A DNA stretch of 64,000 nucleotides from Lysobacter capsici (GCF_014779555.2 NZ_CP094357.1:3658001-3722000), one strand, 5' to 3'. Counted from the stretch's first letter, positions 26,817 to 35,515 are shown. Program-made: numbers and translations. Notes: a model not told the origin generated them from the letters alone.

Positions 26817-28250
26817 ATGCTGGGACAACTCTGGGCGACCAAACACCCGCACGCCGCGCACACCGAGGCCGAGGGACTGAGCCTGCACCGCACGCTCGGC
26901 CCGTGGGGCCTGACCGCGCTGGGCATCGGCGCGGTGATCGGCGGCGGCATCTTCGTGATCACCGGCAAGGCCGCGGCCGAGCATGCCGGCCCGGCGATCA
27001 TGCTGTCGTTCATTCTCGCCGCGATCTGTTGCACGTTCTGCGCGCTGGCCTATGCCGAGTTCGCGGCGATGGTGCCGGTCTCGGGCAGCGCCTACACCTA
27101 CACCTACGCGACCCTGGGCGAGCTGGCGGCCTGGTTCATCGGCTGGATGCTGATATTGGAATACGGCGTGTCCGCCTCCGCCGTGGCGGTCAGCTGGACC
27201 GGGTATTTCCTGAGTTTGCTGGAACACTTCCACATCACATTGCCCGCGGCGCTGGTGCAGGCGCCGCTCGACGCCAAGCTGCGCCCGACCGGCGCGATCG
27301 CCAACCTGCCGGCGGCGGCGATCGTGCTGCTGCTGACCTGGCTGTGCTATGTCGGCATCCGCAAGTCCTCGGCCATGAACATGGCGATGGTGCTGCTCAA
27401 GTCGGGCCTGATCGTGCTGGTGATCGTGGTCGGCTGGAAGTACGTCAATCCCGAGCTGTGGACGCCCTTCATCCCCGAATCGCAGGGCCCGGGCAAGTAC
27501 GGCTGGGAAGGCGTGCTGCGCGGCGCCTCGATGGTGTTCTTCGCCTACATCGGCTTCGAGGCGGTGTCGGTGGCCGCGCAGGAGTCGCACAAGCCGCAGA
27601 AGGACATGCCGATCGGCATGCTCGCCTCGCTGGCGATCTGCACCGTGCTGTACATCGGCATGGCCGCGGTCATGACCGGGCTGGCGCCGTACGCCACCCT
27701 GGGCACCGACGAGCCGGTGGTGACCGCGATCGCCGCGCATCCGGCGCTGGGCTGGCTGCGCCTGGTGGTCGAGATCGGCGCGCTGGTCGGGCTGTCGTCG
27801 GTGGTGCTGGTGATGATCATCGGCCAGCCGCGCATCTTCATGATCATGGCGCGCGACGGCCTGCTGCCGCCGGTGTTCACCAAGATCCACCCCAAGTACC
27901 GCACCCCGCATATCAACACCGTGATCACCGGCGTGGGCATCGCCCTGCTGGCGGCGCTGTTCCCGCTCGACATCCTCGGCGACATGACCTCGATGGGCAC
28001 CCTGATCGCGTTCGCCGCCGTCTGCGCCGGCGTGCTGATCCTGCGCCGCACCCAGCCCGACCTGCCGCGCCCGTTCCGGATCGCCTTCGCCTGGCCGGTC
28101 TGCCTGGCCGGCATCGTCAGCTGCCTGATCCTGCTGTCGACCATGACCGCGCACAACTGGATGCTGATGGGCATCTGGACGGTGATCGGCTTCGCGATCT
28201 ATTTCGCTTATAGCGTTCGGCATAGCAAGCTGCGTAAGAGCCGGGAATAG
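26817..28250 (+). CDS. APC-family amino acid permease, paralogue of the preceding one
   Basis: A 477-aa permease with the same landmarks as the gene at 25073: GIGAVIGGGIFVITGKAAAEHAGPAI in helix 1, FAYIGFEAVSVAAQESHKPQKDMPIGM, and IGQPRIFMIMARDGLLPPVF. The two share most motifs in order, so they arose by tandem duplication. The short N-terminal tail (LGQLWATKHPHAAHTEAEGLS) differs. The ATG follows AGGAAGAAACAC. It has its own repeat element upstream and the first gene has a terminator, so it is probably transcribed separately. Its stop codon lies inside a GGGAATAG-type repeat. Confidence 0.9.
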   Translation: MLGQLWATKHPHAAHTEAEGLSLHRTLGPWGLTALGIGAVIGGGIFVITGKAAAEHAGPAIMLSFILAAICCTFCALAYAEFAAMVPVSGSAYTYTYATLGELAAWFIGWMLILEYGVSASAVAVSWTGYFLSLLEHFHITLPAALVQAPLDAKLRPTGAIANLPAAAIVLLLTWLCYVGIRKSSAMNMAMVLLKSGLIVLVIVVGWKYVNPELWTPFIPESQGPGKYGWEGVLRGASMVFFAYIGFEAVSVAAQESHKPQKDMPIGMLASLAICTVLYIGMAAVMTGLAPYATLGTDEPVVTAIAAHPALGWLRLVVEIGALVGLSSVVLVMIIGQPRIFMIMARDGLLPPVFTKIHPKYRTPHINTVITGVGIALLAALFPLDILGDMTSMGTLIAFAAVCAGVLILRRTQPDLPRPFRIAFAWPVCLAGIVSCLILLSTMTAHNWMLMGIWTVIGFAIYFAYSVRHSKLRKSRE

Positions 28251-28349
28251 GGAATAGGGAATCGGACAGCGGCTGGGAGTCGACTGGCTCCGGCCAGCTC
28301 GCCGCGGCCTTTGCTCTTCCGATTCCCGACTCCCCATTCCCGATTCCCA
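28241..28349. repeat. Inverted GGGAATAGGGAATCGG-type repeat pair
   Basis: Arm one (28241-28265) begins within the permease stop region and contains GGGAATAGGGAATAGGGAAT. Arm two (28319-28349) reads GATTCCCGACTCCCCATTCC and then CGATTCCC. It is the same element as at 16787-16894, again directly after a stop codon, which suggests a 3'-end processing or terminator role. Confidence 0.75.
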
Positions 28350-28418
28350 GCCCCACAGACAACGCTGCGTTGCCGCAAAAACGAGGCAAGCGACACAGCG
28401 GGGCGCTAAACTCGCTCC

Positions 28419-29057
28419 ATGAACAGCGCCCTGCCCTATGACCCGCAACGCCTGTCGCACTGCGCCGGGGAAATCATCGTCAACGTGCGCGAACTCGCGC
28501 AGCGCGGCTGGACCCCGGCCACGAGCAGCAATTTCTCGACCCGGATCGACGCCGGGCATGTCGCGATCACCGTGTCCGGCCGCGACAAGGGCCGTCTGAC
28601 CGAAGCCGACATCATGGTCGTCGACCTCGACGGCACCCCGGTCGCGACCAGCCATCGGCCCTCGGCCGAGACCCTGCTGCACACCCAGCTGTACAAGCGC
28701 TACCCGCAGATCGGCTGCGTCCTGCACACCCATTCGCAGACCCAGACCGTCGCCTCGCGCCTGTACGCCGGCCGGGGCCATGTGCATCTGGAAGGCTACG
28801 AACTGCTGAAGGCCTTCAGCGGCAACACCACCCACGAAATGGCGCTGGAGTTGCCGGTCTATCCCAACACCCAGGACATGCCGACCCTGGCCGCCCAGGT
28901 CGACGCGACCCTCGACCAGCAGCCGATGTGGGGCTATCTGATCGATGGCCATGGCCTGTACGCCTGGGGCCGCGACATGGCCGAAGCGCGACGCCATCTG
29001 GAGGCGTTCGAATTCCTGCTCGGATGCGAACTCGAACTCAGGAGATTGCAGCGATGA
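28419..29057 (+). CDS. mtnB: Methylthioribulose-1-phosphate dehydratase
   Basis: A 212-aa class II aldolase-fold zinc enzyme that converts 5-methylthioribulose-1-phosphate to 2,3-diketo-5-methylthiopentyl-1-phosphate in methionine salvage. It shows [17 protein letters not shown], and zinc ligands His103 and His105 in [10 protein letters not shown], with the later metal histidine in [10 protein letters not shown]. Length is normal. A TAAACT sequence at 28407-28412 lies very close to the ATG at 28419, so the transcript may be nearly leaderless. It overlaps mtnD by 4 bp. Confidence 0.94.
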   Translation: MNSALPYDPQRLSHCAGEIIVNVRELAQRGWTPATSSNFSTRIDAGHVAITVSGRDKGRLTEADIMVVDLDGTPVATSHRPSAETLLHTQLYKRYPQIGCVLHTHSQTQTVASRLYAGRGHVHLEGYELLKAFSGNTTHEMALELPVYPNTQDMPTLAAQVDATLDQQPMWGYLIDGHGLYAWGRDMAEARRHLEAFEFLLGCELELRRLQR

Positions 29058-29611
29058 GCCGTCTGCGCATTTTCGCCGAAGACCAGACCGACACGCCCCG
29101 GCTGACCACCTCCGATCAGGCGCAGATCGCGCGCGAGCTGGCCAAGATCGGCGTGGGCTTCGAACAGTGGCAGGCCGCGCAACCGGTCCAGCCCGGCGAT
29201 GCGCCGGAAACGATCATGGCCGCCTACCGCGCCGACATCGACCGGCTGATCGCCGAGCGCGGCTTCAAGACCGTCGACGTGGTCAGCATCGCCCCGGACA
29301 ACCCGCAGCGCGAGACCATGCGCGGCAAGTTCCTCGACGAGCACTACCACAAGGAAGACGAAGTGCGTTTCTTCGTCGCGGGCTCGGGCCTGTTCACCCT
29401 GCACGTCGAGCCGAACGTGTACGAGATCAAGTGCGAACAGGGCGACCTGATCTCGGTGCCCGACAGCACCCTGCACTGGTTCGACATGGGCCCGGAACCG
29501 AGCTTCGTGGCGATCCGTTTCTTCACCGAGCCCGACGGCTGGGTCGGCCATTTCACCGGCACCGACATCGCCCGGCAGTTTCCGCGCTACGAGAAGGGCC
29601 AGGCGGGCTGA
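29054..29611 (+). CDS. mtnD: Acireductone dioxygenase
   Basis: A 185-aa cupin that oxidises acireductone to the keto-acid precursor of methionine and formate (Fe form), or off-pathway with CO release (Ni form). The metal ligands are His97, His99 and Glu103 in [13 protein letters not shown] and His141 in STLHWFDMG. The ATG overlaps the mtnB stop (ATGA), so the two are coupled. MtnC at 30077 catalyses the step between these enzymes. Confidence 0.95.
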   Translation: MSRLRIFAEDQTDTPRLTTSDQAQIARELAKIGVGFEQWQAAQPVQPGDAPETIMAAYRADIDRLIAERGFKTVDVVSIAPDNPQRETMRGKFLDEHYHKEDEVRFFVAGSGLFTLHVEPNVYEIKCEQGDLISVPDSTLHWFDMGPEPSFVAIRFFTEPDGWVGHFTGTDIARQFPRYEKGQAG

Positions 29612-29644
29612 GCCGCCTGGCTCGCGTCGAATACCGGTTCGGCC

Positions 29645-29917
29645 TCAGCCGCCCAGGCGCTTGAGCTCGATCACGTCGGCCAGCACCAGCGGGTCGAAGC
29701 GCCGCAGCTTGGTCACGTCGTCGAGCTGCCAGGCGGCCACGTCGCGGTTCATGCGCAGGTGCAGCTTCAGCTCGGGGCTGATCTCGTCGGACGGGATCTT
29801 GATCAGCACCTTGCCCGGCGCGATCCCGAACTTGCCGATCAGCTCGACCGCGTCGTTTTCGTTGATGGACCGGTTTTCCGGGGTGTCGGCGATGAAAACG
29901 AGCGCTTCGAGAGTCAT
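29645..29917 (-). CDS. Small conserved-looking protein within the mtn locus
   Basis: A 90-aa acidic/mixed soluble protein starting MTLEALVFIADTPENRSINE, on the strand opposite to mtnD and mtnC and lying exactly between them. It has no signal, cysteines or known motif. The regular hydrophobic spacing (VLIKIPSDEISPELKLHLRM) looks like a folded domain, and codon use matches its neighbours, so it is probably a real gene. Function not recognised. Confidence 0.55.
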   Translation of the reverse strand: MTLEALVFIADTPENRSINENDAVELIGKFGIAPGKVLIKIPSDEISPELKLHLRMNRDVAAWQLDDVTKLRRFDPLVLADVIELKRLGG

Positions 29918-30076
29918 GCGAATGGTCCGTTCGGACCGGAATGGCCCGCGTATGCACAACAACGTCGCCGCCGCCGCGGTGTGAACCCCGCCGGCCATCG
30001 TCCAACGCGCTTTTTTGCCTGAGCGTCGCGGTAAAGGCGACAATCGGCGTCCCCGTCTCGCCCCATCCCCGCCCCC

Positions 30077-30772
30077 ATGCCCATCCGCGCCATCCTCACC
30101 GACATCGAAGGCACCACCAGCTCGATCTCCTTCGTCAAGGACGTGCTGTTCCCGTACGCGCGCCGCGCCCTGCCCGGCTTCGTCGCCGCGCGCGGACGCG
30201 AGCCGGGGGTGCGCAAGTGGCTGGACACGGTCGCGCTGGAGAACGGCGGCGCCTGCCAGGACTCGGTCATCGTCGAGGTGCTGCAGGGCTGGATCGACGA
30301 AGACCGCAAGCACACCGCGCTCAAGGCGCTGCAGGGCATGATCTGGGCCGACGGCTACAAGAGCGCGGACTTCACCTCGCACATGTACCCGGACGCGGCG
30401 CCCGCGCTGCGCCAGTGGAAGGACCGGGGCCTGCGCCTGTATGTGTACTCCTCCGGCAGCGTGCCCGCGCAGCGGTTGTTGTTCGGCCACAGCGATGCCG
30501 GCGACCTGACCGAGCTGTTCTCCGGCTGGTTCGACACCGAGGTCGGCGGCAAGCGCGAGGCGGCGAGCTATGCGCGCATCGTCGAGGCGATCGGTCTGCC
30601 CGCCGACGAGATCGTGTTCCTGTCGGACGTGGTCGAGGAGCTCGATGCCGCGCGCGAGGCCGGCGTCGGCACGGTGCTGGTGGATCGTCTCGACGATTAC
30701 CCGCAGCCGCGCGAAGGCGAGGCCACCCATGGGCATGCGCGGGTGACGGGGTTCGATCAGGTCGCGGTTTGA
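30077..30772 (+). CDS. mtnC: Enolase-phosphatase E1 (acireductone synthase)
   Basis: A 231-aa HAD-superfamily enzyme that enolises and dephosphorylates 2,3-diketo-5-methylthiopentyl-1-phosphate to acireductone. HAD motif 1 is [10 protein letters not shown] (Asp9, Glu11), with [11 protein letters not shown] as motif 2 and [16 protein letters not shown] as motif 4. With mtnB and mtnD it gives three consecutive steps of methionine salvage. It is separated from mtnD by the oppositely oriented 90-aa gene, so it needs its own promoter in the 29918-30076 gap. Confidence 0.95.
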   Translation: MPIRAILTDIEGTTSSISFVKDVLFPYARRALPGFVAARGREPGVRKWLDTVALENGGACQDSVIVEVLQGWIDEDRKHTALKALQGMIWADGYKSADFTSHMYPDAAPALRQWKDRGLRLYVYSSGSVPAQRLLFGHSDAGDLTELFSGWFDTEVGGKREAASYARIVEAIGLPADEIVFLSDVVEELDAAREAGVGTVLVDRLDDYPQPREGEATHGHARVTGFDQVAV

Positions 30773-30826
30773 TCGATGGCGGTTGATGCGATCGTCTGAT
30801 CGCTACGGTCGCAGCATTCGAGGTTT

Positions 30827-30891
30827 CGCGGTCGCGGCTCGCGCCGCTCCTACAGGCAGCCCATGCAGGAACGGCGCGAGCCGCGACCGCG
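30827..30891. repeat. Long REP-type palindrome
   Basis: CGCGGTCGCGGCTCGCGCCG on the left arm and CGGCGCGAGCCGCGACCGCG on the right arm pair almost perfectly around a spacer with TCCTAC/CAGGAA. It is one unit of the family found as arrays at 34861-35515 and 58196-58920. It sits just after mtnC. Confidence 0.8.
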
Positions 30892-30960
30892 CCGTTTCAA
30901 CAACGGCGCAACCTAACGCAGGCAACGCACCCCGCAACCGCCGTCGACCGGCATCCCCTG

Positions 30961-31170
30961 CTACAACCGGCTCAAATTCCGCACCCGCACCTCATCGCGC
31001 TCCACCCCGTGCTCGTTCGCGGCGCGCTGGCGGATCAGGTTCAGCAGTTCGGCCGGATCGAACCCGCCGGCCTGAGCCGGCGCGTAGTCGAGCGTGGTCT
31101 GTCCCCACACGATGAAGCGGCCGCCGACCAGGATTTCGTAGTCGGCGAAGTAAAAATAATGCGCGCTCAT
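30961..31170 (-). CDS. Small protein of unknown function
   Basis: A 69-aa protein starting MSAHYFYFADYEILVGGRFI, with an aromatic-rich beta-like first half and a basic C-terminus (NEHGVERDEVRVRNLSRL). No known motif. Its ATG lies 14 bp after the stop of the dehydroquinase-like gene on the same strand, so the two form a probable operon. Confidence 0.55.
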   Translation of the reverse strand: MSAHYFYFADYEILVGGRFIVWGQTTLDYAPAQAGGFDPAELLNLIRQRAANEHGVERDEVRVRNLSRL

Positions 31171-31184
31171 GCTGCGGCCGCGGC

Positions 31185-31661
31185 TCAGGTGCCGACGTGG
31201 ACGTCGTTGCCGCTGTCGGCGCAGCCCAGGTGCTCCAGCGCGATCGCCAGGGCCAGGGTGTAGCTCTGCGCGGAATAACCGTGCACCCGCCGCAGACGCT
31301 GGCCGCAGTGCGGCGCGATCGACAGTTCCGGCGCGCTCATGTCGTCGTCGTGGACCTCGATGTACGGCACCGGCAACCGCGCCAGGGCGCCGCGCAGGTC
31401 GGCGCTCGCCGGCAGGCAATCGCCCGGATCGAGCAACAGCAGTTCGGTGTTGGCCGCGCGCATGCCGCGCAGGCATTCGACCAGTTCGTGCTCGTTGCGG
31501 CAGCTGCGCACGCAGATGGCCTTGCCGGCGCTGGCCGCGCGTTCGACCAGCGCGGCGCGCACTTCGCCGGACAGCGGGGGCGCCATCGAATCGACGGCGG
31601 CATCGGTACCGGCTTGGACATTGGGGCCGCGCACAATCAGGATCGACACGTCGGGACTCAC
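31185..31661 (-). CDS. Degenerate type II 3-dehydroquinase (AroQ)-like protein
   Basis: A 158-aa protein with the scaffold of type II 3-dehydroquinate dehydratase but not its active site. Matching landmarks are ILIVRGPN (for ILvLNGPN), CRNEHELVE (for QSNHEGELID), LLLDPGDCLP (for IINPGAYTHT), YIEVHDDDM (for IEVHLSN) and GYSAQSYTLAL at the end. The loop with the catalytic Tyr and Arg is missing, the NPG Asn is Asp, the following His is absent, and the ARE/FR arginines are gone; only the EVH histidine stays. It is unlikely to dehydrate dehydroquinate. The start is GTG at 31661. Confidence 0.6.
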   Translation of the reverse strand: MSPDVSILIVRGPNVQAGTDAAVDSMAPPLSGEVRAALVERAASAGKAICVRSCRNEHELVECLRGMRAANTELLLLDPGDCLPASADLRGALARLPVPYIEVHDDDMSAPELSIAPHCGQRLRRVHGYSAQSYTLALAIALEHLGCADSGNDVHVGT

Positions 31662-31809
31662 TGCGCACTCGGAGCGGTGCGCCTGGAGTCACTGTAGGAA
31701 GCGAGGGCGTAAAGGCGCTATTCGCGCGGCCGTGGGCGGCGTAAAGCCTGCGTCAATTCCTGGTGGCGGGTGTGGGTATGGTCGTGGCGATGCGTCTGGC
31801 GATTGGCGG

Positions 31810-32147
31810 CCCTCACCCGCGCCTTTGGCGCGACCTCTCCCGCTAGCGGGAGAGGTATTCGGATTGGCTCGATCGTTGAGATCTCCGGGACGGATTGGCT
31901 TGATCGCCGAGACCTCCGGGGCGGATTGGCTCGATCGTGGAGATCTTTGTGGGAGAGCTTCAGGCGCGATGCTTCTCTCTCCGATCGCCGCGAAAAATTC
32001 AGCTCGCGGATCCCCGGATCAATCGCCGCCTGAGCCCGAAGCGTCGGCGCTGAAAGCCCCCGCCCGCAACAGACCTCGAACGCCGAGAAAATTCGAACAC
32101 CTCTCCCGCTCGCGGGAGAGGTCGCGCCGAAGGCGCGGGTGAGGGCC
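31810..32147. repeat. Composite element bounded by 47-bp inverted repeats
   Basis: The left arm, 31810-31856, begins CCCTCACCCGCGCC and ends in GCGGGAGAGGT. The right arm, about 32100-32147, is its reverse complement with 45 of 47 bases identical. The interior holds a 31-bp tandem repeat. The whole lies in the gene-free stretch 31662-32376, which otherwise shows nothing I can support. Its size and structure resemble a small non-autonomous element, but no target-site duplication is evident. Confidence 0.7.
31861..31948. repeat. 31-bp tandem repeat, about 2.8 copies
   Basis: Units start at 31861, 31892 and 31923, each beginning GGATTGGCT(C/T)GATCG and continuing GAGA(T/C)CTCCGGG. The third is cut short. 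No open reading frame with support crosses it. Confidence 0.75.
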
Positions 32148-32376
32148 ACCGGTCGTCGCCGATCCAGAACAAACACGAACCCGCAAAGTGTTTTACATGG
32201 GGCTTCGGCCCCGACGCTTATCTATCCGATAGCCGCGCAAGCACGAGCGCCGTCCCGAAAGATCAATCGCGACCCGAGCCGAAAGCACCGAGGCGGCGGC
32301 TCATCCCAGACCTCAAACGCCTCGACAACTGACCTATCGAGAAGTCAAAACGCACCAAAACAACAAGCCCCACCGA

Positions 32377-33090
32377 TCACCCGTGAACCTTTTCCCCGCT
32401 CGCCAGCATCGCCACCAGCTTCTCGATCCGGCTCGCGCGGGTCTTGGGCGTTTTCGCGGTCATCACCCGCCACAGCACGGCGTAGCGGTTGGTCCGGTCG
32501 ATCTGTTCGAAGAACGCGCGCGCCTCGGGCTGCGCGGCCAACGCCGCGGCCAGGTCGTCGGGTATTTCCGCGGTCGAGGCCGGGTCGTAAGCGGCATCCC
32601 AGCGGCCGTCGGCTTTCGCCGCGGCGACCTCGCGCAATCCGCCTTCGCGCATGCGGCCTTCGGCGGTCAGCCGCTCGACCTTGCCGATGTTGATCTTCGA
32701 CCACAGCCCCTTCGGCCGACGCGGCGTGTAGCGCTGCAGGAAATAGCAGTCGTCGAAACCGCGGCGCTGGCCGTCGATCCAGCCCGTGCACAAGGCCACC
32801 TCGATCGCCTGATCGTTGCTCATGCTGGCGACGGTCTGGCCTTTCTTGGCGATCTTGGCCCACACGCCCTTGGCCTCGGGGTGAGCGAGTATCCAGCGTT
32901 CGAACGCGACGGCGTCTTCGAATACGATCACCGGCAGATCGTCGGCGGCGCCCTTGGGCGTCGTACTAACGTCACCCTTGGGCGCCGCGCTCGTACCGCC
33001 CTTGCGCGTTGCCCTGACACCGGCCTTGGTCTTCGCGCTCACATCGCCCTTGGACGCCCCGCTCACCCGTCCCTTCGGCGTCGCGCTCAC
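32377..33090 (-). CDS. YdeI/OmdA-family protein with a repetitive cationic N-terminal tail
   Basis: A 237-aa protein. From about residue 55 it is a YdeI/OmpD-associated family protein: VFEDAVAFERWILAHPEAKG, WIDGQRRGFDDCYFLQRYTP, RPKGLWSKINIGKVERL, then a helical end (AFFEQIDRTNRYAVLWRV; RIEKLVAML). Some relatives are linked to bacteriocin tolerance; the biochemical role is unknown. Residues 1-48 are six 8-aa repeats of the form VSAxPKGD, lysine-rich and probably disordered. The GTG at 33090 overlaps the upstream stop (GTGA). It is coupled to the phosphoesterase gene. Confidence 0.8.
   Translation of the reverse strand: MSATPKGRVSGASKGDVSAKTKAGVRATRKGGTSAAPKGDVSTTPKGAADDLPVIVFEDAVAFERWILAHPEAKGVWAKIAKKGQTVASMSNDQAIEVALCTGWIDGQRRGFDDCYFLQRYTPRRPKGLWSKINIGKVERLTAEGRMREGGLREVAAAKADGRWDAAYDPASTAEIPDDLAAALAAQPEARAFFEQIDRTNRYAVLWRVMTAKTPKTRASRIEKLVAMLASGEKVHG
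32947..33090 (-). repeat. Six tandem 24-bp repeats coding for an 8-aa unit
   Basis: The units are VSATPKGR, VSGASKGD, VSAKTKAG, VRATRKGG, TSAAPKGD and VSTTPKGA. The repeat begins at the start codon and stays strictly in register, so copy number could change by slippage without breaking the frame. Confidence 0.85.
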
Positions 33091-34736
33091 GGCGCCGCCT
33101 CCAGCAACCGATACGAGCTGCGCAGACGCTGCTCGCCCTGCCAGCGGTCGAACACTCGCACTTCGATCGCATGCTCGCCGACGGCCGTATCGGTGGGCAG
33201 CGGCGCGTTCCACAGATGCGGGGTCGGCGTGGCGATCGCGGCGCGATCGTAACCGCGCAGCCGCTCGGCTTCATCGTCGCGCGCGTTCTCGGCCAACAGC
33301 GCCGGGTCGGGCTGTTCGACGCGCTTCATCGGCTTCCATTCGCCGTCGTCCAAACGGTACTCGACCCGGCTGTCGTCGGCGCCCATGTAGACATTGGCGT
33401 AGATGCCGCGGATCGGATACGAACCGCGGCGCAAGGTCTTCGGTGCGTACAGGCGCAGGTACTGATTGGCGACCGCATTGGATTGCAGCGCCTTGCCCGC
33501 GCCCGGCGCCGGATGCCAGCTCAATGCGTACTCGGCGTTCGCCCGCACCGACAGGCGCGCATAGCCGTTCGGCGTGCCGTCGCTCATGGTGCTGTCGGGC
33601 AGACCCTGCGCGTCCTTGACCCCGGACCAGAACGCGCCGCAGGCCGCGCCGACGTTGTACTCGTGCAAGGGCGTCGCACCGTGCCAGCCGTCGGCGGCAT
33701 CGTGATAGACATGGCGCTGGGCATGGCTGTGTCCGCTCAGCACCAGCACATGCGGGAACTCGCGCAGCAGCGCGAACAGGCGATCGCGATCGGCGTGGCG
33801 GAAGGTTTCGCGCCCCGGCGCGGCGTCGAACAGCGGGATGTGCATCGCCAGCACCAGCAGGCGCCGCTTGTCGGCGCCGGCCAGATAGCGTTCAAGAAAC
33901 GCGAACTGATCCGCGCGCAGACCGCCGATGTAATCGGGCTTGCTGCCGGGCTGATAGACCACGTCGTCGAGCACCACGAAATTCGCCTGCGGCTCTTCCC
34001 AGGCGAAGGTGTCGGGGCCGTAGACGTGGCGGAAGCTCAGCAGCGAGTCCTGATCGACGCTGGCGTCGAAGTCGAGATCGTGATTGCCCGGCGCGTGCAG
34101 CCACGGCACGCCCAGGCGCGCGGTCACTTGGTTGAGCTTCGGGTACAGCGACAGATCGTCGTGGGTGATGTCGCCCAGGCTCAGGCCCAGGTCGGCGATG
34201 TGCTTGCCGCGGCTTGCGGCGCGCAGGGGATCGACGATGTCGCGGCGGTAGTACTCGACATCCACCGCGCTCTTGGTCTGCGGATCGGCGAACACCAGCA
34301 CGTCCAGGTCGGTGTCGCGGGGTTTGCGGTCGATCGTCAGCGGGTAGTCGCGGCAGCCCGCCGAACCTTCGGGCATGCCGCCGTATTTCAGTTTCGCGGT
34401 ATCGCGCGCCAGGCCGTCGGCGGTGCGCAGGTTGAGCCAGTAATCCGGCAGGCCGCTGTCGCTGCGCGACGGCGTCGTATACCCCGCCGGCTTGATCAGG
34501 AACTGGCTGGTTTTGTCGGCCATCGGCAGGCGATAACGGCCCTGCGCATCGGTCGCGACGATGCGTTCGCCGTCGGACACGCGCTGATTCGCCAGGCCCG
34601 GCTCGCCGGCATCTTGGCGGCCGTTGCCGTTGCGGTCCTCGAACACCCTGCCCTCGCAGGACGGCGCGGCGGTCTGGGCCGCGACGGCCGGGGCGATCAG
34701 GGTCAGCAATAAGGCGGCGGATGCGAATGGGCGCAT
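33087..34736 (-). CDS. Exported calcineurin-like phosphoesterase with N- and C-terminal accessory domains
   Basis: A 549-aa protein with a Sec signal (MRPFASAALLLTLIAPAVAA). An SdrD-like Ig domain follows (CEGRVFEDRNGNGRQDAGEP), then the metallophosphatase core with FADPQ, LGDITHD, APGNHDLDF and LSGHSHAQRH, which hold the two-metal ligands. A C-terminal beta domain comes last (RYDRAAIATPTPHLWNAPLP). This three-part layout is typical of periplasmic calcineurin-like phosphoesterases with MetallophosN and MetallophosC domains. The ATG at 34736 begins a clean signal peptide. Its stop overlaps the YdeI-like gene start. Confidence 0.88.
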   Translation of the reverse strand: MRPFASAALLLTLIAPAVAAQTAAPSCEGRVFEDRNGNGRQDAGEPGLANQRVSDGERIVATDAQGRYRLPMADKTSQFLIKPAGYTTPSRSDSGLPDYWLNLRTADGLARDTAKLKYGGMPEGSAGCRDYPLTIDRKPRDTDLDVLVFADPQTKSAVDVEYYRRDIVDPLRAASRGKHIADLGLSLGDITHDDLSLYPKLNQVTARLGVPWLHAPGNHDLDFDASVDQDSLLSFRHVYGPDTFAWEEPQANFVVLDDVVYQPGSKPDYIGGLRADQFAFLERYLAGADKRRLLVLAMHIPLFDAAPGRETFRHADRDRLFALLREFPHVLVLSGHSHAQRHVYHDAADGWHGATPLHEYNVGAACGAFWSGVKDAQGLPDSTMSDGTPNGYARLSVRANAEYALSWHPAPGAGKALQSNAVANQYLRLYAPKTLRRGSYPIRGIYANVYMGADDSRVEYRLDDGEWKPMKRVEQPDPALLAENARDDEAERLRGYDRAAIATPTPHLWNAPLPTDTAVGEHAIEVRVFDRWQGEQRLRSSYRLLEAAP

Positions 34737-34860
34737 GGCGGGCTCCGTGGGTCGGGGGCCATTATGCGGCGGCTGTGTGTATCGCGTGCCTGCGCGGGTG
34801 TGCACAGGTGGGCGGGCGGCGGGCGGCGTTGTGGATGGGGTTGCGCCGTGAATGCGGTGT

Positions 34861-35515
34861 CGCGGTCGCGGCTTGCGCCGCTCCTACAGGGGGCGCCCTG
34901 TTGTCCTCGCGATCCGGCGTTTCAGACTGTAGGAGCGACGCAAGTCGCGACCGCGCCATGACGGCTACGGCGAAATCTCGTTTCGTCCGGATGGGAGTTG
35001 CGTCGTAGCCGCGGTTGCGCGGTCGCGGCTTGCGCCGCTCCTACAGGGGGCGTCCCGTTGTCGTCGCGATCTGGCAGTCAGACTGTAGGAGCGACGCGAG
35101 TCGCGACCACGCCATGACGGTTACGGCGAAACCTCGTTTCGCCCGGATGGGAGTTGCGCCGTAGCCGCGATTGCGCGGTCGCGGCTTGCGCCGCTCCTAC
35201 AAGGGGCGCCCCGTTGTCGTCGCTATCCGGCAGTCAGACTGTAGGAGCGACGCGAGTCGCGACCGCGCCATGACGGTTACGGCGAAATCTTGTTTCGCCC
35301 GGATGGGAGTTGCGTCGCAGCCGCGATTGCGCGGTCGCGGCTTGCGCCGCTCCTACAAGGGGCTCCCCGTTGTCGTCGCGATCCGGCGTTTCAGACTGTA
35401 GGAGCGACGCGAGTCGCGACCGCGCCATGACGGTTACGGCGAAACCTTGTTTCGCCCGGATGGGAGTTGCGTCGTAGCCGCGGTTGCGCGGTCGCGGCTT
35501 GCGCCGCTCCTACAG
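34861..35515. repeat. Array of REP-type palindromes, about 157-bp period
   Basis: Five copies of GCGGTCGCGGCTTGCGCCGC + TCCTAC begin at about 34861, 35020, 35175, 35330 and 35489. Between them lie four inverse units, CTGTAGGAGCGACGC(A/G)AGTCGCG. The linker after each inverse unit is nearly constant (ATGACGGTTACGGCGAAA, then CGCCCGGATGGGAGTTGCG). The array fills most of the gene-free gap 34737-35558 upstream of the phosphoesterase and downstream of the his operon. No gene is supported here. Confidence 0.88.

Noticed and set aside
26604-28997. Minus-strand frame of about 800 codons opposite the second permease and mtnB
   Set aside because: Shadow of two well-defined genes; low-complexity His/Arg/Gln content and no ribosome site or motif.
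30961-31692. A 243-codon minus-strand frame joining the 69-aa gene to upstream sequence
   Set aside because: Upstream of 31170 it is a shadow of the dehydroquinase-like gene in another frame; only the last 69 codons are supported.
31693-32360. Several short open frames in the 31.7-32.4 kb gap
   Set aside because: They are created by the inverted and tandem repeats, lack ribosome sites and show no protein-like composition.
34861-35515. Possible CRISPR array in the repeat-rich gap
   Set aside because: The linkers between palindromes are near-identical rather than unique, the repeat arms are inverted pairs, and no cas gene is present. The same holds for 58196-58920.
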